Assembly: GCA_016213125.1 (NCBI GenBank)
Contig: JACRBR010000262.1
Location: 1-7,204, forward strand
Source of the DNA: Chloroflexota bacterium
GTDB lineage: Bacteria > Chloroflexota > Dehalococcoidia > DSTF01 > JACRBR01
Length of the DNA stretch: 7,204 bases
Direction: 5' to 3'
Both the position numbers and the translations under genes were made by a program. Positions 1 to 4,854 of the stretch are shown in pieces. The notes beneath the pieces were generated by a model. It was not told the DNA's origin. It worked only from the letters and a program-made list of their open reading frames with translations, and made no database searches. The first letter of the stretch is position 1, and each line of letters starts with the position of its first letter.

Positions 1-13
1 AAGCGGGATTTCA

Positions 14-56
14 TAGGTTGTAGGTTGTAGGTTCTAGGGTTTTAGGTTGTAGGGGG
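14..56. repeat. Degenerate TAGGTTG heptanucleotide array
   Basis: Heptads read TAGGTTG (14-20), TAGGTTG (21-27), TAGGTTC (28-34), TAGGGTT (35-41), one extra T, TAGGTTG (43-49) and TAGGGGG (50-56). The array runs over the 3' end of the minus-strand Rieske gene: its stop codon (42-44) and its last residues Pro-Thr-Thr are encoded by array sequence. It looks like a simple-sequence array of the kind known as short tandemly repeated repetitive (STRR) heptamers in cyanobacteria. The assignment to a class is inference; the 7-base period is seen directly. Confidence 0.75.
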
Positions 57-689
57 TCTGGGTGGGAGAGGAGCGTAGGGAATCGCGCGGCGGGGGTTGT
101 CTTCGCTGCCCTCGCGGCGCTTTCCGGTCTGCACGGTGATGCCCGTCTTCGTGAGTTCAATCTCCATCGTGTCGAGCGAGCGCGGGGCGGGGCCGAAGAT
201 GCGGACGCCAGCCCTGGTGTAGGTGCTGCCGTGGCATGGGCAGACGAAGTCACCGCGCCGGTGGCCGTCGTCGTGTGGCGAAACGAAATCGTTGCGCCAG
301 GGGACGGTGCAGCCGAGGTGGGGGCACTTCCACCATAGGGCGAGCAGACCACCCTCGGCCGGCGTCTCGTCGGAGGCGAGGCGGCCTTCGCCGGGCGCGA
401 GGTTCACGAGGAGGAAGTGGCCCTCGATGTTCTGCACCGGCGGGGCGCCGGGCTTCGGGATCTGCGCGGCGAGGACGGCGACGGGGCCGCCGAACCCGGC
501 GACGCCGCGCGGGTACAGGGAATTCAGCAGGGTGGCGCCGATGCCACTGAGCATCGCGGCGATACCGGCGAAGAACCCGATGCGCAGGATGCCGCGCCGG
601 GAGACGCGGGGTACGTCCGGCGGGGCGGGTGCGACGGCCTCGGAGCGGATAGCCGGGGCGGGGTTGACGACGGCGGACGGCGTGGTCAT
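42..689 (-). CDS. Rieske [2Fe-2S] iron-sulfur protein, Tat-type membrane anchor
   Basis: 215-residue Rieske protein, the electron-transfer subunit of a quinol-oxidising cytochrome bc-type or alternative complex on the outer face of the membrane. The cluster boxes are complete: C122-P-H124-L-G-C127 and C150-P-C152-H153-G-S. Cys122/His124/Cys150/His153 are the expected ligands and Cys127/Cys152 the structural disulfide. The N-terminus has a Pro/Ala-rich stretch (1-27), a twin-arginine-like SRRGILR motif (30-36) and one hydrophobic segment (about 36-58), as in Tat-exported Rieske proteins. About 22 residues separate the two boxes. The C-terminal tail (about 190-215) is basic and proline-rich, and its last residues come from the heptad array. 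The start is ATG at 689-687 with GGGAGG at 701-696 as ribosome binding site, 6 bases upstream. The gene diverges from rpsB. No cytochrome b gene is visible because the window ends, so the exact complex is unknown. Confidence 0.93.
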   Translation of the reverse strand: MTTPSAVVNPAPAIRSEAVAPAPPDVPRVSRRGILRIGFFAGIAAMLSGIGATLLNSLYPRGVAGFGGPVAVLAAQIPKPGAPPVQNIEGHFLLVNLAPGEGRLASDETPAEGGLLALWWKCPHLGCTVPWRNDFVSPHDDGHRRGDFVCPCHGSTYTRAGVRIFGPAPRSLDTMEIELTKTGITVQTGKRREGSEDNPRRAIPYAPLPPRPPTT

Positions 690-706
690 GGCTGGCCTCC
701 CGAGCT

Positions 707-739
707 TGGCCTCTAGATAGTAAGACTATCTAGAGGCCA
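707..739. promoter_or_regulatory. Perfect 15-bp inverted repeat, operator candidate
   Basis: The arms TGGCCTCTAGATAGT (707-721) and ACTATCTAGAGGCCA (725-739) are perfectly complementary with a 3-base spacer AAG. The element covers the spacer, the -10 hexamer and the predicted transcription start of the Rieske promoter, the usual place for a repressor-binding operator. Its AT-rich core stands out from the GC-rich surroundings. As RNA it would be only partly transcribed from the predicted start, so a DNA-binding dimer site is more likely than a terminator. No regulator gene is in the window. Confidence 0.6.
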
Positions 740-745
740 TGGCAA
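717..745 (-). promoter_or_regulatory. Predicted promoter of the Rieske gene
   Basis: On the minus strand a -35-like TTGCCA (745-740, 5 of 6 matches to TTGACA) is followed by exactly 17 bases and a -10-like TACTAT (722-717, 4 of 6 matches). The predicted start of transcription is near 710, giving a leader of about 20 bases before the GGGAGG site and the ATG at 689. Both hexamers and the spacing are seen in the sequence; promoter activity is inferred. Confidence 0.55.
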
Positions 746-790
746 GACTGGGAGGGCGATCGGCGCCCGCGATGGAGCCTGGATGCGATG

Positions 791-882
791 GGGCGCGGCG
801 GCGACGCGCCCGTACGGGACTCGAGCCACAGCCCCGCGCGGGCTGAAAAGCCCGCGCTAAGTTGTCGGCCTGCGCGGGGCTG
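791..882. repeat. Cluster of GC-rich inverted repeats with competing hairpins
   Basis: This part of the 336-base gene-free gap between the Rieske gene and rpsB holds several inverted repeats. They are GGGCGCG/CGCGCCC (791-797/805-811), the 10-base palindrome CCCGTACGGG (809-818), and a 9-bp stem GCGCGGGCT/AGCCCGCGC closed by a GAAA tetraloop (836-844/849-857). An 11-bp stem CAGCCCCGCGC/GCGCGGGGCTG (829-839/872-882) shares bases 836-839 with the tetraloop stem, so the two full stems exclude each other. No T-tract follows and no convincing ORF or RNA gene is present. The tetraloop hairpin resembles dispersed intergenic hairpins of high-GC bacteria, which is inference. The remaining bases 746-790 and 883-911 show nothing recognisable. 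Confidence 0.5.
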
Positions 883-911
883 CGCGCGTCCCGGGCGCCC
901 GGCTGCCGCTG

Positions 912-934
912 GCCTCCGGGAGGCGTGATATACT
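912..934 (+). promoter_or_regulatory. Extended -10 promoter of rpsB with adjacent palindrome
   Basis: TGATATACT at 926-934 is an extended -10 element: TGN followed by TATACT, 5 of 6 matches to TATAAT. No -35 hexamer is recognisable 16-18 bases upstream, which fits extended -10 promoters. A palindrome GCCTCC-G-GGAGGC (912-924) abuts the TG motif and could be a regulator site. Transcription would start near 941, within CGTTC-T-GAACG (940-950), leaving a leader of about 85 bases before rpsB. Confidence 0.6.
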
Positions 935-956
935 CCTCGCGTTCTGAACGCTGTAG

Positions 957-1011
957 TCCGGACACTGGGGCCGACGGCCGCTCACGCGGGGGCCCCAAAT
1001 CTATGTCCGGA
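957..1011 (+). promoter_or_regulatory. Structured rpsB leader, candidate S2 autoregulatory element
   Basis: Three nested helices can be drawn without mismatches inside each helix. The outer one is TCCGGACA (957-964) with TGTCCGGA (1004-1011), the middle one TGGGGCC (966-972) with GGCCCCA (991-997), and the inner one CCGC (978-981) with GCGG (986-989) closing a TCAC loop. Asymmetric internal loops lie at 973-977/990 and 965/998-1003. The 3' strand of the outer helix ends inside GGAAGGA (1009-1015), the rpsB Shine-Dalgarno, so folding would partly hide it. Feedback control of rpsB-tsf by S2 through the leader is known in Escherichia coli; that this unrelated-looking leader does the same is inference. 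Confidence 0.55.
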
Positions 1012-1025
1012 AGGATGGGAGTCCC

Positions 1026-1892
1026 ATGGTCACGGAAACCGCACCTTCCCCTGTCTCGATGAAGGCCCTGCTGGAAGCGGGCGTCCACTTCGGTCACCAG
1101 ACCCACCGGTGGGACCCGCGCATGAAGCGCTACATCTTCACCGAGCGCAACGGCATCCACATCATCGACCTCCAGCAGACCGTCCCGCTGATGCAACAGG
1201 CGATGGACTTCGCCCGCAGCGTCTCGTCGCGCGGCGACTCGATCCTGTTCGTGGGCACGAAGAAGCAGGCCCAGGAGTCGATCGAGGTCGAGGCCACGCG
1301 CAGCGGCTCGCCCTAGGTGACGACGCGCTGGCTGGGCGGCACGCTGACGAACTTTCAGACCATCGAAGGCCGCATCGACTACCTGGTGCGCCTCGAGGAC
1401 CGTTACCAGCGCGGTGAGCTGGGGCTGCTGATCAAGAAGGAAGCGGGCACGCTGATCCAGGAGATGGAGAAGATGAACCGCTACTTAGGGGGGATCAAGA
1501 ACATGCGCCGCCTGCCGGGCGCGCTGTTCATCGTCGACCCGCCGATGGAGCGCATCGCCGTCACCGAGGCGATGCGGATGCGCATCCCCATTATTGCGAT
1601 GTGCGACACGAACTCGAACCCGGACGAGATCGACTATCCGATCCCGGCGAACGACGACGCGATCCGCGCCGTGAAGCTCGTTGCCAGCAAGATCGCGGAC
1701 GCGATCAGCGAGGGCCGCAACATCCAGAGCTACGCGGCGGAGGCGACGGATACGGAGGGCCTGGACATCGGGTCCTTCACCGCCTCGGGGCGGTTCACGG
1801 CGGACCCGAACGACCCCGGGCCGCAGGCGCCCGCCGCCGAGGAGGCGCCCGCCGAGCCGCCAGCAGGCGAGCCACCGGCGCCCGCGGTCTAG
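1026..1892 (+). CDS. rpsB: 30S ribosomal protein S2, interrupted by in-frame amber at codon 97
   Basis: S2 binds late to the 30S head-body junction and is needed for S1 binding and initiation. The reading frame of 288 codons matches S2 from end to end. Residues 11-96 hold the N-terminal hallmark GVHFGHQTHRWDPRMK and the segment ILFVGTKKQAQESIE. Residues from 98 on hold VTTRWLGGTLTNFQTI, YLGGIKNMRRLPGALFIVD, IAMCDTNSNPDEIDYPIPAN and NDDAIRAVKL. The tail (about 246-288) is Pro/Ala/Glu-rich, as in many high-GC bacteria. Codon 97 (1314-1316) is TAG where homologues usually have Tyr or Phe; a single C-to-G change from TAC explains it. A GTG at 1317 directly follows, so automatic callers would report two fragments, but neither alone would be a whole S2. 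The start is ATG 1026 with AAGGA (1011-1015) 10 bases upstream. It is first in the operon, 72 bases before tsf. Confidence 0.93.
1314..1316 (+). other. In-frame TAG inside rpsB
   Basis: The codon sits between Ser-Pro and Val-Thr-Thr-Arg-Trp-Leu-Gly-Gly, inside a highly conserved stretch. The frame is unchanged on both sides, so this is a substitution, not a frameshift. TAG also ends rpsB, tsf, pyrH and cdsA in this window, which argues against a genome-wide reassignment. A base-call or assembly error is the simplest explanation; a real nonsense allele with a suppressor tRNA or a second rpsB copy is possible. Confidence 0.9.
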
Positions 1893-1919
1893 GGGGCACT
1901 CATCGACAGGCGACGCGCA

Positions 1920-1939
1920 GGGCGAGGCATGCCTCGCCC
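1920..1939. repeat. Perfect 20-bp palindrome between rpsB and tsf
   Basis: GGGCGAGGCA (1920-1929) is followed without spacer by its exact reverse complement TGCCTCGCCC (1930-1939). It lies 10 bases before the tsf ribosome binding site in the 72-base rpsB-tsf gap. The mRNA hairpin would be GC-rich but has no T-tract, so it is not a standard terminator. It may attenuate or stabilise the transcript between the two genes, or be a dispersed palindromic element. I cannot tell which from this window. Confidence 0.7.
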
Positions 1940-1964
1940 CTACGGATAGGGAAGGACATCGCAG

Positions 1965-2471
1965 TTGGCAGCCACAGCAGAGGACGTAAAGAAGCTTCGC
2001 GAACTTTCGGGCGCCGGCGTCATGGACTGCAAGCGCGCGCTCGATGAGTCCGGCGGTGACGTGGACAAGGCCGTGAAGCTGCTGAAGGAGAAGGGCATCG
2101 CCAGCGCCGACAAGAAGTCGAGCCGCGAGACGAGCCAGGGGATCATCGACTCGTACATCCACGCGGGGGGCCGCATCGGCGTGCTCGTCGAGGTGAACTG
2201 CGAGACGGACTTCGTGGCACGCACCGACGCCTTCAAGGGGCTGGTGCACGACATCGCCATGCAGATCGCCGGCATCCCGACGACGCTGGCCATCACGGAG
2301 GACCAACTCCCTGCCGACGCCGAGGGCTCCGTCGAGGAGACGGTGCTGATGAAGCAGGCGTTCATCAAGAACTCCTCGAAGACGATCGAGGACCTGGTGA
2401 AGGAAACGATCGCCACGACGGGCGAGAACATCCGCATCCGGCGGTTCACGCGGTTCGAGCTGGGCCAGTAG
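1965..2471 (+). CDS. tsf: Elongation factor Ts, short type
   Basis: EF-Ts is the guanine nucleotide exchange factor that removes GDP from EF-Tu during elongation. The 168-residue protein has the N-terminal UBA-like domain (about 1-45) with LRELSGAGVMDCKRAL (11-26), the EF-Tu contact region around the conserved Asp-Cys-Lys. It also has the core-domain signature HAGGRIGVLVEVNCETDFVAR (66-86, with E80-T-D-F-V-A-R86). E. coli EF-Ts is about 283 residues. This one is the compact form with a single core subdomain and no coiled-coil, as in Thermus-like and Chloroflexota proteins. The start is TTG at 1965, chosen because GGGAAGGA (1949-1956) sits 8 bases upstream and the sequence Ala-Ala-Thr-Ala-Glu-Asp aligns with family N-termini. 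It follows rpsB in the same operon. Confidence 0.95.
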   Translation: MAATAEDVKKLRELSGAGVMDCKRALDESGGDVDKAVKLLKEKGIASADKKSSRETSQGIIDSYIHAGGRIGVLVEVNCETDFVARTDAFKGLVHDIAMQIAGIPTTLAITEDQLPADAEGSVEETVLMKQAFIKNSSKTIEDLVKETIATTGENIRIRRFTRFELGQ

Positions 2472-2515
2472 GCCCTTCGCGGAGGGCCTTCGCGGAAGGG
2501 CCTTCCCGGAAGGAG
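2471..2515 (+). repeat. Three CCTTC(G/C)CGGA repeats covering the pyrH ribosome binding site
   Basis: CCTTCGCGGA occurs at 2474-2483 and 2487-2496, and CCTTCCCGGA at 2501-2510, a period of 13-14 bases filling the tsf-pyrH gap. The last two copies fold as small hairpins CCTTC/GAAGG (2487-2491/2495-2499 and 2501-2505/2509-2513). GGCCCT/AGGGCC (2471-2476/2483-2488) offers another. The pyrH Shine-Dalgarno AAGGAG (2510-2515) lies in the last hairpin, so each CCTTC copy could act as an anti-Shine-Dalgarno. The repeats are seen; the regulatory role is inferred. Confidence 0.6.
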
Positions 2516-2520
2516 CGCAG

Positions 2521-3258
2521 ATGGGCGCTGCCCCGTACAAGCGCGTCCTGTTGAAGGTGAGCGGGGAAGCCCTGATGGGCGACCTCGCGTTCGGCATCGA
2601 TCCGGCCACCGTGAATCGCATCGCAGCACAGATCAAGACAGCCAGCGACCTGGGAATCCAGGTCGCTGTTGTCGTTGGCGGCGGGAACTTCTGGCGCGGC
2701 GCACAGGCCAGCCAGTTCGGCATGGACCGCGCGACCGCCGACTACGCGGGCATGCTCGCCACCGTGATCAGCGGGCTGGCGCTGCAGGACGCGATCGAGC
2801 ATGCGGGCGGCGACGTGCGCACGCAGACGGCGATCCCGATTCAATCCGTGGCCGAGCCATACATCCGGCGCCGGGCGATGCGGCACCTCGAGAAGGGGCG
2901 CGTCGTCATCTTCGCGGGTGGCACCGGCAACCCCTTCTTCACGACGGACACGGCCGCGGCGCTGCGGGCGGTGGAGATCGAGGCCGACGTGCTGCTCATC
3001 GCGAAGAACCGCGTGGACGGCGTGTACGACGCGGACCCGCGGAAGGTGCCAAACGCGCGGCGATTCGCCCAATTGTCGTACATGGACGCGATCAGCCGCC
3101 GGCTGGAGGTGATGGACACCACGGCGCTGACGCTGTGCATGGAGAACAGGCTGCCCATTCGCGTGTTCGACGTGGCCTCGCCGGACGGCATCGTCGAGGC
3201 GGCGCGGGGCGACGGCATCGGGACGTCGGTCGGAGAGGCTGAGTCGGTGCTGGCATAG
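2521..3258 (+). CDS. pyrH: UMP kinase (uridylate kinase)
   Basis: Bacterial UMP kinase phosphorylates UMP to UDP with ATP in the cytoplasm, feeding RNA, CTP and UDP-sugar synthesis. It is a hexameric amino-acid-kinase-fold enzyme often controlled by GTP and UTP. The 245 residues are family length. Visible motifs in order are the ATP-site strand KRVLLKVSGEALMG (7-20, with K12, S14, G15), the glycine loop VVVGGGNFWRG (50-60), DYAGMLATVISGLALQD (74-90) of the UMP site, FAGGTGNPFFTTDTAAALRA (131-150), and the nucleotide-binding KNRVDGVYDADP (162-173). The start is ATG 2521 with AAGGAG (2510-2515) 5 bases upstream. It stands between tsf and frr as in most bacteria. Confidence 0.97.
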   Translation: MGAAPYKRVLLKVSGEALMGDLAFGIDPATVNRIAAQIKTASDLGIQVAVVVGGGNFWRGAQASQFGMDRATADYAGMLATVISGLALQDAIEHAGGDVRTQTAIPIQSVAEPYIRRRAMRHLEKGRVVIFAGGTGNPFFTTDTAAALRAVEIEADVLLIAKNRVDGVYDADPRKVPNARRFAQLSYMDAISRRLEVMDTTALTLCMENRLPIRVFDVASPDGIVEAARGDGIGTSVGEAESVLA

Positions 3259-3263
3259 GGGCC

Positions 3264-3302
3264 CTCACCCCCAGCCCCTCTCCCTCGTGGGGGAGAGGTG
3301 AG
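3264..3302. repeat. Long GC-rich hairpin between pyrH and frr
   Basis: CCTCTCCC (3277-3284) pairs with GGGAGAGG (3291-3298) around the loop TCGTGG. The stem extends after an internal bulge through CTCA (3264-3267) with TGAG (3299-3302). There is no T-tract, so it is at best an unusual terminator. Sequences of the type CCCTCACCCCCAGCCCCTC with a matching G-rich arm recur as intergenic palindromic elements in many bacterial genomes (general knowledge). The remaining gap to frr (3303-3358) shows nothing recognisable. Confidence 0.6.
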
Positions 3303-3373
3303 CGCAGCCGTTGGAGGCTGTGCCGCATCGAACGAGGCAGAGGTACCATGGGCCGGTTGGAGGAGTCTGAAGG

Positions 3374-3931
3374 ATGATCGAGGAGACGCTAAAGGACGCT
3401 GACCACCGCATGCAGAGCGCGGTGGGGGCGCTGGACCGCGAGATGAACGCGATCCGCACGGGACGGGCGCGCCCGGCGCTGGTCGAGTCGTTGAAGGTGG
3501 AGTACTACGGGACGCCCACGCCGCTGAACCAGATGGCGACCATCAACGCGCCCGAGCCCCGGATGATCACCATCCAGCCGTTCGACAAGACGCAGCTCGG
3601 CACTATCGAGAAGGCGATCCTGAAGAGCGACCTGGGGCTGACGCCGACGAATGACGGCAACATCATCCGGCTGGTCATCCCGGCGCTCACGGAAGACCGC
3701 CGCAAGGAGCTGGTGAAGCAGGTGCACAAGAAGGCCGAGGAGGCGCGCGTGGCCGTGCGCAACGTGCGGCGCGACTCGCTGGACCACCTGCGGAAGGCGC
3801 AGCACGACAAGACGATCACCGACGACGACGAACGCCGGGCACAGGATCGGCTCCAGAAGATCACGGACCGGTACATCGCCGAGGTCGACAGTCACGGCCT
3901 GGCCAAGGAGAAGGAGCTTCTCGAGGTTTGA
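3374..3931 (+). CDS. frr: Ribosome recycling factor
   Basis: RRF, with EF-G, splits the post-termination ribosome so that it can be reused. The 185 residues match family length. Domain I, the three-helix bundle, is formed by about 1-30 and 106-185; domain II by about 31-105. Conserved segments are NAIRTGRARPALVESL (25-40), YYGTPTPLNQMATINAPE (44-61), the stretch IPALTEDRRKELVKQVHKKAEEA (102-124, key residues T106, E107, R109, R110) and RVAVRNVRRDSLDHLRK (125-141). The start is ATG 3374 with GGAGGAG (3359-3365) 8 bases upstream. Its TGA stop (3929-3931) is directly followed by a GGGNNNA heptad array. Confidence 0.97.
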   Translation: MIEETLKDADHRMQSAVGALDREMNAIRTGRARPALVESLKVEYYGTPTPLNQMATINAPEPRMITIQPFDKTQLGTIEKAILKSDLGLTPTNDGNIIRLVIPALTEDRRKELVKQVHKKAEEARVAVRNVRRDSLDHLRKAQHDKTITDDDERRAQDRLQKITDRYIAEVDSHGLAKEKELLEV

Positions 3932-3966
3932 GGGACTAGGGGCCAGGGACAAGGGAGCAGGGAATA
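3932..3966 (+). repeat. GGGNNNA heptad array after frr, G-quadruplex candidate
   Basis: Five consecutive heptads follow the frr stop codon with no gap: GGGACTA, GGGGCCA, GGGACAA, GGGAGCA and GGGAATA. The first four G-tracts are separated by 3-4 bases (ACTA, CCA, ACAA), which satisfies the usual G3-N1-7 quadruplex pattern on the coding strand and therefore in the mRNA. The rest of the frr-uppS gap (3967-4013) shows no clear promoter or ribosome binding site. Confidence 0.7.
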
Positions 3967-4013
3967 GTCCCCGCCCCACTCGTCGCGGAGAACCAGACTT
4001 CGAGCACGATTGC

Positions 4014-4847
4014 ATGGCACCACGACTGCTGCGGCGCTCCAAGACCGAGACGAGGGCGAAGGCATCGCCGAACGGTACGCGGCCGTCGCACGTTGAGCAG
4101 CCTGCGCGGCCGAAGCGCCCGGCCCACGTACCCCGGCACGTGGCCATCATCATGGACGGCAACGGGCGGTGGGCGAAGGAGCGCGGACTCTCGCGCCAGA
4201 AGGGGCACCGGGCGGGCGCGGAGAACATCCGCCGCGTGATCCGGGGCATGGGCGAGCGTGGTGTCGAGGTGCTGACGCTGTACGCGTTCTCGACGGAGAA
4301 CTGGACGCGGCCCCGCACGGAAGTGAGCGCCCTGATCCGGCTGATCCCACGCTTCCTGAAGAGCGAACTCAAGGAGCTGCACGAAAACGGCGTGCGGCTG
4401 GTGCACATCGGCGACCTGCAGGCGCTGGACGAGAAGATCCGCAGGCAGGTCGAGGACGCGATCGAGCTGACGAAGGACAACAGGCGCATGACGGTGGCGC
4501 TCGCCTTCAACTACGGCGGGCGCGCGGAGATCGTCGAGGCGGTACGGCGGATCGTCGCGGAGAAGACGCCAGCCGGGCGCATCGACGAGGCGCTGTTGTC
4601 GTCGCACCTGTACACGGCGGCTATCGGCGACCCGGACCTCATCGTGCGGACGGCGGGCGAGATGCGGCTCTCGAACTTCCTGCTGTGGCAGGCGGCGTAC
4701 GCGGAGTTCTACTCGACCCCGGCCTACTGGCCCGATTTCGACGGCGAGGAGATGGACCGGGCGCTGGAGGCGTACGCGCGGCGCGTGCGTAAGTTCGGCG
4801 CGGTGGAGCCGAAGGCCGTGCGGAACGGCACGAAACCCTCGAAGTGA
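4014..4847 (+). CDS. uppS: Undecaprenyl diphosphate synthase (cis-prenyltransferase)
   Basis: The enzyme elongates farnesyl diphosphate with isopentenyl diphosphate to C55 undecaprenyl diphosphate, the lipid carrier for peptidoglycan and other surface polymers. Conserved regions are AIIMDGNGRWAKERGLSR (44-61, catalytic D48), KGHRAG (63-68), LTLYAFSTENWTRP (87-100), FNYGGRAEIVEA (165-176), and DLIVRTAGEMRLSNFLLWQ (208-226), with diphosphate-binding R212, R218 and S220 and metal/IPP-site E231 in YAEFY. The family is about 230-260 residues; here a basic, Pro/Ala-rich tail of about 40 residues precedes the conserved domain. ATG 4014 has no good ribosome binding site, so translation may start elsewhere or the N-terminus may be a lineage extension. 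Product identity is certain, start uncertain. It is 7 bases from cdsA and likely co-translated. Confidence 0.94.
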   Translation: MAPRLLRRSKTETRAKASPNGTRPSHVEQPARPKRPAHVPRHVAIIMDGNGRWAKERGLSRQKGHRAGAENIRRVIRGMGERGVEVLTLYAFSTENWTRPRTEVSALIRLIPRFLKSELKELHENGVRLVHIGDLQALDEKIRRQVEDAIELTKDNRRMTVALAFNYGGRAEIVEAVRRIVAEKTPAGRIDEALLSSHLYTAAIGDPDLIVRTAGEMRLSNFLLWQAAYAEFYSTPAYWPDFDGEEMDRALEAYARRVRKFGAVEPKAVRNGTKPSK

Positions 4848-4854
4848 GTCAGCG

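Noticed and set aside
14..56. Telomere-like repeat marking a linear replicon end
   Set aside because: The units resemble telomeric heptamers only by composition. The array is short and degenerate, and similar arrays occur inside the operon.
809..830. tRNA T-arm-like sequence GGGACTCGAGCC (816-827, read on the minus strand)
   Set aside because: Only two of five T-stem pairs form, and no acceptor, anticodon or D arm can be built around it.
1317..1892. A separate gene starting at GTG 1317
   Set aside because: It is the in-frame continuation of S2 after the amber codon and has no ribosome binding site of its own; the sequence across the stop matches S2 continuously.
1026..1892. Genome-wide TAG recoding (for example to Tyr or pyrrolysine)
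   Set aside because: TAG serves as the normal stop of rpsB, tsf, pyrH and cdsA here, with proteins of family length, and no other internal TAG is seen.
1485..2723. Long minus-strand open frame (412 codons) across rpsB, tsf and pyrH
   Set aside because: It overlaps three certain genes, shows no family motif and is typical of antisense open frames in GC-rich DNA.
3264..3302. Rho-independent terminator after pyrH
   Set aside because: The stem is strong but no T-rich tract follows, and frr is expected to be co-transcribed.
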